This document shows positions 1 to 6,558 of a stretch of 12,282 nucleotides of DNA, piece after piece. Source of the stretch: Deltaproteobacteria bacterium. Its GTDB lineage: Bacteria > Desulfobacterota > Binatia > DP-6. Under the pieces are notes generated by a model. The model saw only the letters and a list, made by a program, of their open reading frames with translations, was not told the DNA's origin and ran no database searches. The stretch lies in contig VBLD01000245.1 of NCBI GenBank assembly GCA_005879205.1, forward strand, positions 1 to 12,282, read 5' to 3'. Position 1 is the first letter of the stretch, and each line of letters starts with the position of its first letter. The position numbers and the translations under genes were made by a program.

Positions 1-1018
1 CGACGATGAAGGTGCGGTTCGGGCTCGACCCGACGGTGCCGTACCGGATGTTGGTACCCTCGGTCTGGAGATCGTCCCAGTAGTAGAAGAGCGTCGGGTT
101 CGGGAAGGTCGAGCTCGGCAGTGCGGCGTTTCCCGTCGGGTTGGCGCCCGTCGTCGTCCCGAACTGGATGATGCCGTTGGTGCCGATGGTGACCGTGCTG
201 TAGCTCGTCCCTTCGATCGTCACCGAGAAGGGCAGCGTCACGCCCGCGATCGCGTTGTCGCCGCTGAGCGTCGTGAAGCCGCTGATGTCGTTCGGGCTCG
301 ACTCCATGACCGCGAACAGCGGCACGAGATCCGCCCGGCTGACGTCGACCGACCAGCCCTCGTCGGGACGGTCGTCGTCCAGGATCTTGCCGTTGCAGGT
401 GAGCGGCCGCGCCGTCCCCGAGGAGCCGCCGGCGCCCTGGAAGCCGATCGTCGCCGTCTGGCCGTTGGCGCCCGCGCTCATGACGTCGCGGTACCGGACG
501 TTGATGATGTTCGAGCGCTCGTGGATCTGGACCTGCCCGTTCACCTTGTCGCCTGTCGCGGCGACGCGGTTCTCCTGGAAGTCGATGATGAAGGTGCGGT
601 TCGGACTCGTGCCGGACGTCCCATAGCGGATCGCGGTGCCCTCGGTCTGGAGATCGTCCCAGTAGAAGGCGACGAACGGGTTCGTGTGCTTCGAGGTCGG
701 CAGGCAGGCGTTGGCGGCGTCGCTCGTGCCCTGGGTGTTGCCGCCGAACTCGAGCCAGCCGTTCGTCGAGATGGTGACGGTGGTATAGGTGACGCCCTCG
801 ATCGTCACGCTGAACGGGATGGCCGGAGTCGCCGTGATGTCGTTCCCGCTGAGCGTCGTGAAGCCGCTGATGTCGTCGGGACTGAACGCGATCCACGCGC
901 CGAGCGACACGGCGGCCCAGCTCTGGCCGGGGACGGCCGCGCCGAGGAGCACGACGAGCCCGATCGCTCGCCAGAACGTCCGCCGCCGCTGTGGACGGCT
1001 GTTGGCGTAATCCGTCAT
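1..1018 (-). CDS. Exported nidogen-like domain protein, N-terminal part (runs off left edge)
   Basis: An uninterrupted minus-strand frame starts at the ATG at 1018-1016 and is still open at base 1, giving 339 visible residues. A purine-rich site (AAGGGGGG) sits four bases before the ATG. The N-terminus has an arginine-rich stretch, a hydrophobic core (IGLVVLLGAAV) and a likely signal-peptidase site after SWA near residue 35. Two beta-sandwich-like domains follow, each beginning with a SPDDISGF or SPNDISGF motif, then STNGWLEFGG or GTNGIIQFG, a YWDDLQTEG motif, SPNRTFI and VQIHERSN. This order resembles nidogen-type (NIDO) extracellular domains; that is my inference. The protein is closely paralogous to the gene just upstream (1042-6096), with a 23-base gap, so the two are probably one transcript. 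Whether it also carries a cysteine-rich array lies outside the window. The function is unknown; a surface or adhesive role is plausible. Confidence 0.85.
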   Translation of the reverse strand, partial: MTDYANSRPQRRRTFWRAIGLVVLLGAAVPGQSWAAVSLGAWIAFSPDDISGFTTLSGNDITATPAIPFSVTIEGVTYTTVTISTNGWLEFGGNTQGTSDAANACLPTSKHTNPFVAFYWDDLQTEGTAIRYGTSGTSPNRTFIIDFQENRVAATGDKVNGQVQIHERSNIINVRYRDVMSAGANGQTATIGFQGAGGSSGTARPLTCNGKILDDDRPDEGWSVDVSRADLVPLFAVMESSPNDISGFTTLSGDNAIAGVTLPFSVTIEGTSYSTVTIGTNGIIQFGTTTGANPTGNAALPSSTFPNPTLFYYWDDLQTEGTNIRYGTVGSSPNRTFIV

Positions 1019-1041
1019 CTGACCCCCCTTGGCGTCGCGTC

Positions 1042-4000
1042 TCATGGCAACACCGTCTTGAGCGACGGAATGCAGAGCTCGTCTTCCTTCACCGTGGCGA
1101 GCGTCTGTGGCCCGAACTGGTCGTGCACGTACACCGGCGCGACCGGCACGTGCTTCGGCTGGCCCCGCGCGGGCCGCGAGACGTAGCACATGAGGTGCGC
1201 GTTCGGGTTGTGGACCACCTCGCCGTTCTTGCTGACCGGCGTGCAGAGGTGGCGCGGCTTCAGGACGTTGAAGGTGCCCGCAATGTGACGGAACTGGTCG
1301 CTGACCGTCACCTGGATGCCCCTCGGGAATTTCGGCGTCCCGCTCGTGACCTTGACCTTGTAGCACTTGTAGTGGTCGACGTTGTTCGGTCCGGGCAGGG
1401 GCGGCGGGTTGGTCAGGCTCTTGGCGGTCGGCACGTAGAGGAGATCCGGCTTCACGACGTCGAAGAACTGCTGGGCGGGCAGCTGGTTCGTCACCTTCAC
1501 GTGGCGTTTGAGGAAGCGCGGTGAACCCGCCACCGCCTTGATCCGGTAGGTCCGGAGATGTGTCTGCTGGTCGAGCACGCCCTGATTGTTCTCGTTGGCC
1601 GGCGTGCACAGGTCGGGTGGCTTCACCAGGTCGTAGTTCTGGTTCGGCTCGAACTGGTCGGCGAGGTTGACGCCGAGAATCGGCGTGAAGGCCGTGCCGG
1701 TCTTCATCTTGTAGCAGAGGAAGTCGTCGGCGCAGCCGTCCGGATCGAACGTACCGCCGCAGACACCTCCCTGGCACGTGTCGCCCATCGTGCAGCTGTT
1801 GCCGTCGCTGCACGAGGTCCCGTCGGGCTGGACGACGTCGGCCGGGCAGGTGTTCGAGCTGCCGTCGCAGCTCTCCGCGACGTCGCACGGATCGGCGGCG
1901 GGACGGCACACCCCGGTGCTCTTGGCGTCGGCCGGACAATCGTTGCCGACGCCGTCGCAGCTCTCGGCGAGGTCGCACGGGCCCGCCGCCGCCCGGCAGA
2001 GCGCGGTGCTCTTCGCGTCGGCTGGACAGTCATCGTTCACGCCGTCACAGCTCTCCGCGACGTCGCACGCGCCGCCGCTCGGCCGGCACGGCGCCGTACT
2101 CTTGGCGTCCGGCGGGCAGGCGACGCCGTTGCCGTCGCAGGTCTCGGCGGGATCGCACGCGCCCGCCGACGGCCGGCAGACGAACGCCCCGGCGGCGCTG
2201 TGGAAGGCGTCGGCCGGGCAGTTGTTCGAGCTGCCGTCGCAGCTCTCCGCGACGTCGCACGGATCGGCGGCGGGACGGCACACCCCGGTGCTCTTGGCGT
2301 CGGCCGGACAATCGTTGCCGACGCCGTCGCAGCTCTCGGCGAGGTCGCACGGGCCCGCCGCCGCCCGGCAGAGCGCGGTGCTCTTCGCGTCGGCTGGACA
2401 GTCATCGTTCACGCCGTCACAGCTCTCCGCGACGTCGCACGCGCCGCCGCTCGGCCGGCACGGCGCCGTACTCTTGGCGTCCGGCGGGCAGGCGACGCCG
2501 TTGCCGTCGCAGGTCTCGGCGGGATCGCACGCGCCCGCCGACGGCCGGCAGACGAACGCCCCGGCGGCGCTGTGGAAGGCGTCGGCCGGGCAGTCGGAAC
2601 CGAGACCCGTGCAGCTCTCCGGGATGTCGCACGGACCGGCCGCCGCCCGGCAGGTCGTCGACGAGGGCGCGAAGGTGTCGAGCGGACAGTCGTTGGTGAG
2701 GCCGTCGCAGCTCTCGGCGACGTCGCACGGGCCCGCTGCGCCCCGGCACGCTGCGCCGCTCTTGGCGTCGGCGGGACAGTCAGCGCTCGAGCCCGTGCAG
2801 TTCTCGGCCGGATCACACACGCCGGCCGAGGCCCGGCACTCGACCGTGCCGGGCAGGAAGCCGTCGGGCGGACAGTCGTTGCCGACGCCGTCGCAGCTCT
2901 CGGCGACGTCGCAGAGCCCGGCGGCGGGACGGCACTCGGCATTGCTCTTCACGTCGGCGGGACACGCCGCGCTCGAGCCGGAGCAGGTCTCGGTCACGTC
3001 GCAGACGCCGCCGGCGGTCCGGCAGACGGTCCCGGCCGGCAAGAGCGTGTCGGCGGGGCAGTCGACTCCGGTCCCCGTGCAGACCTCCTGCGCGTCGCAG
3101 TCTCCGGCGGACGGACGGCACACCGTGCCGGCGGACGCGAACACGTCGGGCGGACAGCCCGCCGTGGATCCGGTGCAGTTCTCGGCCGCGTCGCAGTCGC
3201 CGGCGGCGGCGCGGCAGACGACCGTGCTCGGCTCGAACGCGTCGGCCGGGCATGCGCCGCTCGTGCCGGTGCAGGACTCGGGCACGTCGCAGTCGCCGGC
3301 GGACGCGCGGCACACCGTGCCCGCCGGCAGGAAGGCGTCGGCCGGGCAGGTGGCGCTGGTTCCACTGCAGTCCTCGACCTGATCGCACGCGCCGACCGCG
3401 ACGCGGCAGACGAAGCCGGCGGGCTCGAAGAGATCCGGCGGGCAGTCGTTGCCGATGCCGTCGCAGCTCTCGGAGACGTCGCAGGTCCCGGCCGCCGGCC
3501 GGCACACGGCCGTGCTCTTGGCGTCGGGCGGGCAATCGGCGCTCGAGCCGGTGCAGTGCTCCTGCGGGTCGCACACGCCGGCCGACGAGCGACACACGGC
3601 CGTCGCGGGCTTGAGGGCGTCCGCCGGACAGCCGTCGTTCACGCCGTCGCAGCTCTCGGCCAGGTCGCAGACCCCGGCCGCCGGGCGGCAGACGGCCGTG
3701 CTCTTGGCGTCGGGTGGACAGGCAGCGCCGAGACCCGTGCAGGTTTCCGCCGGATCGCAGACGCCGGCGGAGGCCCGGCACTCGGTGGTCGGCGGCTCGA
3801 AGAGATCCGAGGGGCAGGCGTCGTTCACCCCGTCGCAGCTCTCGGCGACGTCACATGGCCCGGCCGGCGGCCGGCACACGGTGCCGGCGGGTGTCTTGGC
3901 GTCGGCGGGGCAGGTGGTGCTCGTTCCCGTGCACGTCTCCTGCGGGTCGCAGGCGCCCCCCGACCCGCGACAGAGCGCGCCCGCATTGCCCGCCGGGTGC

Positions 4001-6096
4001 TGGCAGGCGTTGCTCGTCCCGTCGCACTGGTCGACCGTGCAGGGGTTGGCGTCGCTCGTGCATGCGGTGCCCGACGGCTGCTTCGCGTCCGCCGGGCAGC
4101 TCCCGCTCGTGCCGCTGCAGGTTTCCGCCACGTCGCAGACGTCGGCTGCGGCCCGGCAGGTGGTGCCCGCCGCCTTGAACGTGCAGCTCGTCGTGCAGCA
4201 CGAGCCGGCGGTGCCGTTGGCCGCGCCCTGATCGCACTGCTCCTTGGTCTCGACCGCGCCGTTGCCGCACACCGGGAGCGGCGACACCGACCAGCCGCTG
4301 TTCGGGCGGTTGTCGTCCAGGATCTTGCCGTTGAAGGTGAGCGGGTAGGCGGTGGCGGAGGCCCCGCCCGCCCCCTGGAAGCCGATCGTCGCGGTCTGCC
4401 CGTTGGCGCCGGCGCTGATCGTGCTCCGGTACTTGACGTCGAGGACGTTGGAGCGCTCGTGGATCTGCACCTGGCCGTTCACCTTGTCGCCGGTGGCGGC
4501 CACCCGGTTCTCCTGGAAGTCGACGACGAACGTGCGGTTCGGGCTCGTGCCGACCGTCCCGTACTGGATGTTGCTGACCTCGGTCTGCAGGTCGTCCCAG
4601 TAGTAGAAGAGCGTCGGGTTCGGGAAGCTCGCGCTCGGCAGGCTCGCGTTCGCCGTCGGGTTGGCGCCGCTCGTCGTTCCGAACTGGATGATGCCGTTGG
4701 TGCCGAGCAGGGTGACGCCGGCGGTCGTGTTGTCGCCGCTGAGCGTCGTGAACCCGCTGATGTCGTTCGGGCTGTGGGCCGTGGAAGCGTGCAGCACCAT
4801 CGCGCCGAGCGGCAGCGCGTGGACCGACCAGCCCTCGTCGGGACGATCGTCGTCGAGGATCTTGCCGTTCAGCGTGAGCGGGTAGGCGGCGGCCGAGGAG
4901 CCGCCCGCCCCCTGGAACCCGATGGTGGCGGTCTGGCCGTTGGCGCCCGGACTGATCGTGCTCCGGTACTTCACGTTGATCAGGTTCGACCGCTCGTGGA
5001 TCTGCACCTGCCCGTTCATCTTGTCGCCGGTCGCGGCCACCCGGTTCTCCTGGAAATCGACGATGAAGGTGCGGTTCGGGCTCGATCCGACCGTCCCGTA
5101 GCGGATGTTGCTGCCCTCGGTCTGGAGGTCGTCCCAGTAATAGAAGAGCGTCGGATTCGGGAAGCTCGCGCTCGGCAGTGCGCCGTTCGCCGTCGGGTTC
5201 GCGCCCGTGGTCGTCCCGAACTGGACGATGCCGTTGGTGCCGACGGTGACCGTGCTGTAGCTCGTCCCTTCGATGGTGACCGAGAACGGCAGCGTGACGC
5301 CCGCGGTGGCGTTGTCCCCGCTGAGCGTCGTGAAGCCGCTGATGTCGTCGGGGCTGTGCGCCATGATCGCGAAGAGCGGCATGAGGCCCGCCCGGCCGAC
5401 GTCGACCGACCATCCTTCGTCGGGGCGGTTGTCGTCGAGGACCTTGCCGTTGCAGGTGAGCGGCTGTGCCGTCGCCGACGCGCCGCCGGCCCCCTGAAAG
5501 CCGATCGTCGTGCCCTGGCCGTTCGCCAGGTTCCCGGAGTCGCGGTAGCGGACGTTGATGATGTTCGACCGCTCGTGGACCTGCACCTGGAAGCCGATGT
5601 CGTCGGCGCCGCCGTTCTCGACGGCCGGATCGACGTCGACCTGGTAGTCGACGATGAAGGTGCGGTTCGGGCTCGTCCCCACCGTCCCGTAGCGAATGTT
5701 GGTGCCGAACGTGTCGAGGTCGTTCCAGTACGCCGCGAGGAAGGGGTTCGTGTGCTTCGAGGTCGGCAGGCAGGCGTTGCTGGGGTCGCTGGTGCCCTGG
5801 GTATTGCCACCGAACTCGAGCCAGCCGTTCGTCGAGATGACGACCGTCGTGTAGCCGACACCCTCGATCGTCACGGTGAAGGGCAGCGTGGCGCTCGCGG
5901 TGGCGTCGTCCCCGCTGAGCGTCGTGAAGCCGCTGATGTCGTCCGGGCTGTGGGCGATCCAGGCGCCGACGGATACGGTCGCCCGGGCGCGACCCGCCAG
6001 GGCCAGCATGGCGAGGGCGACGAGAGGCCCTGTCGCCCGCCTGCGAAGCCCCGGCCGCTGCGCGTCCGTCGTCCGGACCTTCGAGCCTCGACACAT
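1042..6096 (-). CDS. Giant exported protein: three nidogen-like domains plus disintegrin-like cysteine repeat array
   Basis: This frame encodes about 1,684 residues from the ATG at 6096. It is also open from a TTG at 6126, but the ATG has a GGGGGGAA site 5-6 bases upstream, and a possible -10 box covers the TTG. Layout: signal peptide (RRR, then LVALAMLALAGRARA, cut near 39); nidogen-like domains at about 42-232, 241-425 and 434-604; a CGNG...EQCD...CCTTSC entry motif at 610-640; about 25 four-cysteine repeats at 645-1426; a short cysteine linker; and four related units at about 1460-1680. The repeats and the entry motif strongly resemble the disintegrin/cysteine-rich region of animal ADAM proteins. 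With no catalytic domain, the protein is probably a disulphide-rich secreted or surface protein used for binding. No transmembrane anchor or sorting signal is seen at the C-terminus. It is followed 23 bases later by a paralog. The function is inferred, but the coding call is firm. Confidence 0.93.
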   Translation of the reverse strand: MCRGSKVRTTDAQRPGLRRRATGPLVALAMLALAGRARATVSVGAWIAHSPDDISGFTTLSGDDATASATLPFTVTIEGVGYTTVVISTNGWLEFGGNTQGTSDPSNACLPTSKHTNPFLAAYWNDLDTFGTNIRYGTVGTSPNRTFIVDYQVDVDPAVENGGADDIGFQVQVHERSNIINVRYRDSGNLANGQGTTIGFQGAGGASATAQPLTCNGKVLDDNRPDEGWSVDVGRAGLMPLFAIMAHSPDDISGFTTLSGDNATAGVTLPFSVTIEGTSYSTVTVGTNGIVQFGTTTGANPTANGALPSASFPNPTLFYYWDDLQTEGSNIRYGTVGSSPNRTFIVDFQENRVAATGDKMNGQVQIHERSNLINVKYRSTISPGANGQTATIGFQGAGGSSAAAYPLTLNGKILDDDRPDEGWSVHALPLGAMVLHASTAHSPNDISGFTTLSGDNTTAGVTLLGTNGIIQFGTTSGANPTANASLPSASFPNPTLFYYWDDLQTEVSNIQYGTVGTSPNRTFVVDFQENRVAATGDKVNGQVQIHERSNVLDVKYRSTISAGANGQTATIGFQGAGGASATAYPLTFNGKILDDNRPNSGWSVSPLPVCGNGAVETKEQCDQGAANGTAGSCCTTSCTFKAAGTTCRAAADVCDVAETCSGTSGSCPADAKQPSGTACTSDANPCTVDQCDGTSNACQHPAGNAGALCRGSGGACDPQETCTGTSTTCPADAKTPAGTVCRPPAGPCDVAESCDGVNDACPSDLFEPPTTECRASAGVCDPAETCTGLGAACPPDAKSTAVCRPAAGVCDLAESCDGVNDGCPADALKPATAVCRSSAGVCDPQEHCTGSSADCPPDAKSTAVCRPAAGTCDVSESCDGIGNDCPPDLFEPAGFVCRVAVGACDQVEDCSGTSATCPADAFLPAGTVCRASAGDCDVPESCTGTSGACPADAFEPSTVVCRAAAGDCDAAENCTGSTAGCPPDVFASAGTVCRPSAGDCDAQEVCTGTGVDCPADTLLPAGTVCRTAGGVCDVTETCSGSSAACPADVKSNAECRPAAGLCDVAESCDGVGNDCPPDGFLPGTVECRASAGVCDPAENCTGSSADCPADAKSGAACRGAAGPCDVAESCDGLTNDCPLDTFAPSSTTCRAAAGPCDIPESCTGLGSDCPADAFHSAAGAFVCRPSAGACDPAETCDGNGVACPPDAKSTAPCRPSGGACDVAESCDGVNDDCPADAKSTALCRAAAGPCDLAESCDGVGNDCPADAKSTGVCRPAADPCDVAESCDGSSNNCPADAFHSAAGAFVCRPSAGACDPAETCDGNGVACPPDAKSTAPCRPSGGACDVAESCDGVNDDCPADAKSTALCRAAAGPCDLAESCDGVGNDCPADAKSTGVCRPAADPCDVAESCDGSSNTCPADVVQPDGTSCSDGNSCTMGDTCQGGVCGGTFDPDGCADDFLCYKMKTGTAFTPILGVNLADQFEPNQNYDLVKPPDLCTPANENNQGVLDQQTHLRTYRIKAVAGSPRFLKRHVKVTNQLPAQQFFDVVKPDLLYVPTAKSLTNPPPLPGPNNVDHYKCYKVKVTSGTPKFPRGIQVTVSDQFRHIAGTFNVLKPRHLCTPVSKNGEVVHNPNAHLMCYVSRPARGQPKHVPVAPVYVHDQFGPQTLATVKEDELCIPSLKTVLP
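1819..4164 (-). repeat. Array of about 25 disintegrin-like four-cysteine repeats (coding)
   Basis: Within the giant gene, a unit of about 29-35 residues recurs about 25 times. Its core is CR-x5-CD-x2-E-x-C-x-G-x4-CP-x-D, with four cysteines per unit. One early unit (near 4000-4080) is a variant without the CR start. Linkers come in two lengths: short ones built on DAKS, and longer ones such as DAFLPAG. Units alternate loosely between an ESCDG type and an ETCTG type, suggesting growth by duplication of pairs. The core matches the C-terminal half of ADAM disintegrin domains, as known for that family; each unit would form a small disulphide knot. Confidence 0.9.
1836..2579 (-). repeat. Tandem duplication of 372 bp (two copies) inside the cysteine array
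   Basis: Copy one spans 1836-2207 and copy two 2208-2579. Read side by side they differ at one base only, g at 1850 against t at 2222, which changes a Thr codon to Asn. The period is exactly 124 codons, four cysteine units, so the frame is kept. Identity continues about 14 bases past the second copy because each unit starts alike. The near-identity contrasts with the other units, which are clearly diverged. The duplication is therefore recent, or is maintained by recombination, or is an assembly artefact. Confidence 0.92.
4285..5973 (-). repeat. Three tandem nidogen-like domain modules (coding)
   Basis: Three modules of about 170-190 codons lie at roughly 5973-5401, 5376-4822 and 4797-4285. 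Each begins with HSPDDISGF or HSPNDISGF and ends with NRPDEGWSV or a close variant. Modules two and three are the most alike. The first differs in its middle (CLPTSKHTNPF and VDPAVENGGADD). The third lacks about 15 codons present in the second. Bases 1-1000 contain two further modules belonging to the downstream paralog. Confidence 0.88.
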
Positions 6097-6132
6097 CGCG
6101 GTTCCCCCCGTCGCGGGCAGCGACAAATTCTA
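6096..6132 (-). promoter_or_regulatory. Possible -10 element and Shine-Dalgarno site for the giant gene
   Basis: On the minus strand TAGAAT (5 of 6 to the -10 consensus) lies at 6132-6127. It would start a transcript near 6120, leaving a leader of about 24 bases with the GGGGGGAA ribosome site before the ATG at 6096. No convincing -35 box is present at normal spacing. A TTGAAA at 6185-6180 is the best nearby -35-like sequence but has only a poor -10 partner. This arrangement favours the 6096 start over the TTG at 6126. Confidence 0.35.
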
Positions 6133-6189
6133 TGTGCCTTCCAGCCGGCTCGCGGCGCGTAACACGGGTGCGTAGCGAGTTTCAACCGC

Positions 6190-6209
6190 AAAAAACCGCC
6201 CACGGCGGT
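6190..6209 (-). terminator. Rho-independent terminator, minus strand
   Basis: Read on the minus strand, ACCGCC-GTG-GGCGGT forms a perfect 6-bp stem (6209-6204 with 6200-6195) and a 3-base loop, and it runs directly into six T residues (6195-6190). It faces left, so it would stop transcription arriving from the aldehyde dehydrogenase side just before the giant gene's promoter. It lies about 350 bases past the dehydrogenase stop, with plus-strand gene remnants in between. Confidence 0.7.
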
Positions 6210-6227
6210 GCCGGCAGCTCCGGACCC

Positions 6228-6422
6228 GTGCTACGCGCGGCTCTCGTGCGGGCGCTGTCGGCGATTCTTCTGCTTCTCGGCGCGTCGGTCGCTCCGGCGG
6301 CCGATCAGCTGCTCTCGGGCGAACGGCTCGTCCTCTCGAAGCACCGGCTCGGGGTCGTCTCCCGCGACGCCGGCATGACCCTCGGCCTATCTCCAGGTCT
6401 CGGTGAGTCCGCTTCCGGGTGA
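6228..6422 (+). pseudogene. Remnant of an exported protein (signal peptide and first residues only)
   Basis: A GTG at 6228 opens a 64-codon frame ending at TGA 6420-6422. The first 25 residues form a textbook signal peptide (arginines, then SAILLLLGASVAPAAD). They are followed by QLLSGERLVLSKHRLGVVSR, which resembles the start of mature secreted proteins in this type of genome, from memory. The frame then degenerates into low-complexity residues and stops. No ribosome site is evident before the GTG. The neighbouring frame carries a different gene tail from 6379. I read this as the 5' relic of a lost gene; a genuine tiny secreted peptide is the less likely alternative. Confidence 0.5.
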
Positions 6423-6558
6423 CCAGCGGACGAATCCGATCCCGTTCACCAACCTGGTGCTCGCGCCGTCGATCCTCGGGACCCACATGCTCGACTACAA
6501 CTGGGCGATGGACGACCTGCTCGCCCTGGTCGCGGCCAAGGAAGCGGCGCTGCGCTAA
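6379..6558 (+). pseudogene. C-terminal remnant of an unrecognised gene
   Basis: In the frame of the TAA at 6556-6558, about 60 codons are open after an upstream TGA at 6376-6378, with no plausible start. The peptide begins SAYLQVSVSPLPGDQ, continues TNPIPFTNLVLAPSILG and ends MDDLLALVAAKEAALR. The composition is protein-like and well structured, typical of a real C-terminus. It is one frame off from the signal-peptide remnant that overlaps it, so the two are either pieces of different genes joined by a deletion or one gene collapsed by deletion and frameshift. I do not recognise the family. Its TAA overlaps the TAG of the convergent aldehyde dehydrogenase (6557-6555) by two bases. Confidence 0.5.

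Noticed and set aside
1819..4164. Regularly spaced repeats that could suggest a CRISPR array
   Set aside because: The units are about 87-105 bases, all stay in one reading frame, and the similarity follows conserved cysteine codons, with no unique spacers between identical repeats.
1558..6162. A plus-strand open frame of more than 1,500 codons opposite the giant gene
   Set aside because: It is the mirror of a repetitive GC-rich coding sequence. Its translation is a monotonous run of Ala, Arg, Gly and Val with no domain, and it has no ribosome site. The minus-strand frame has a signal peptide, ordered domains and conserved cysteines.
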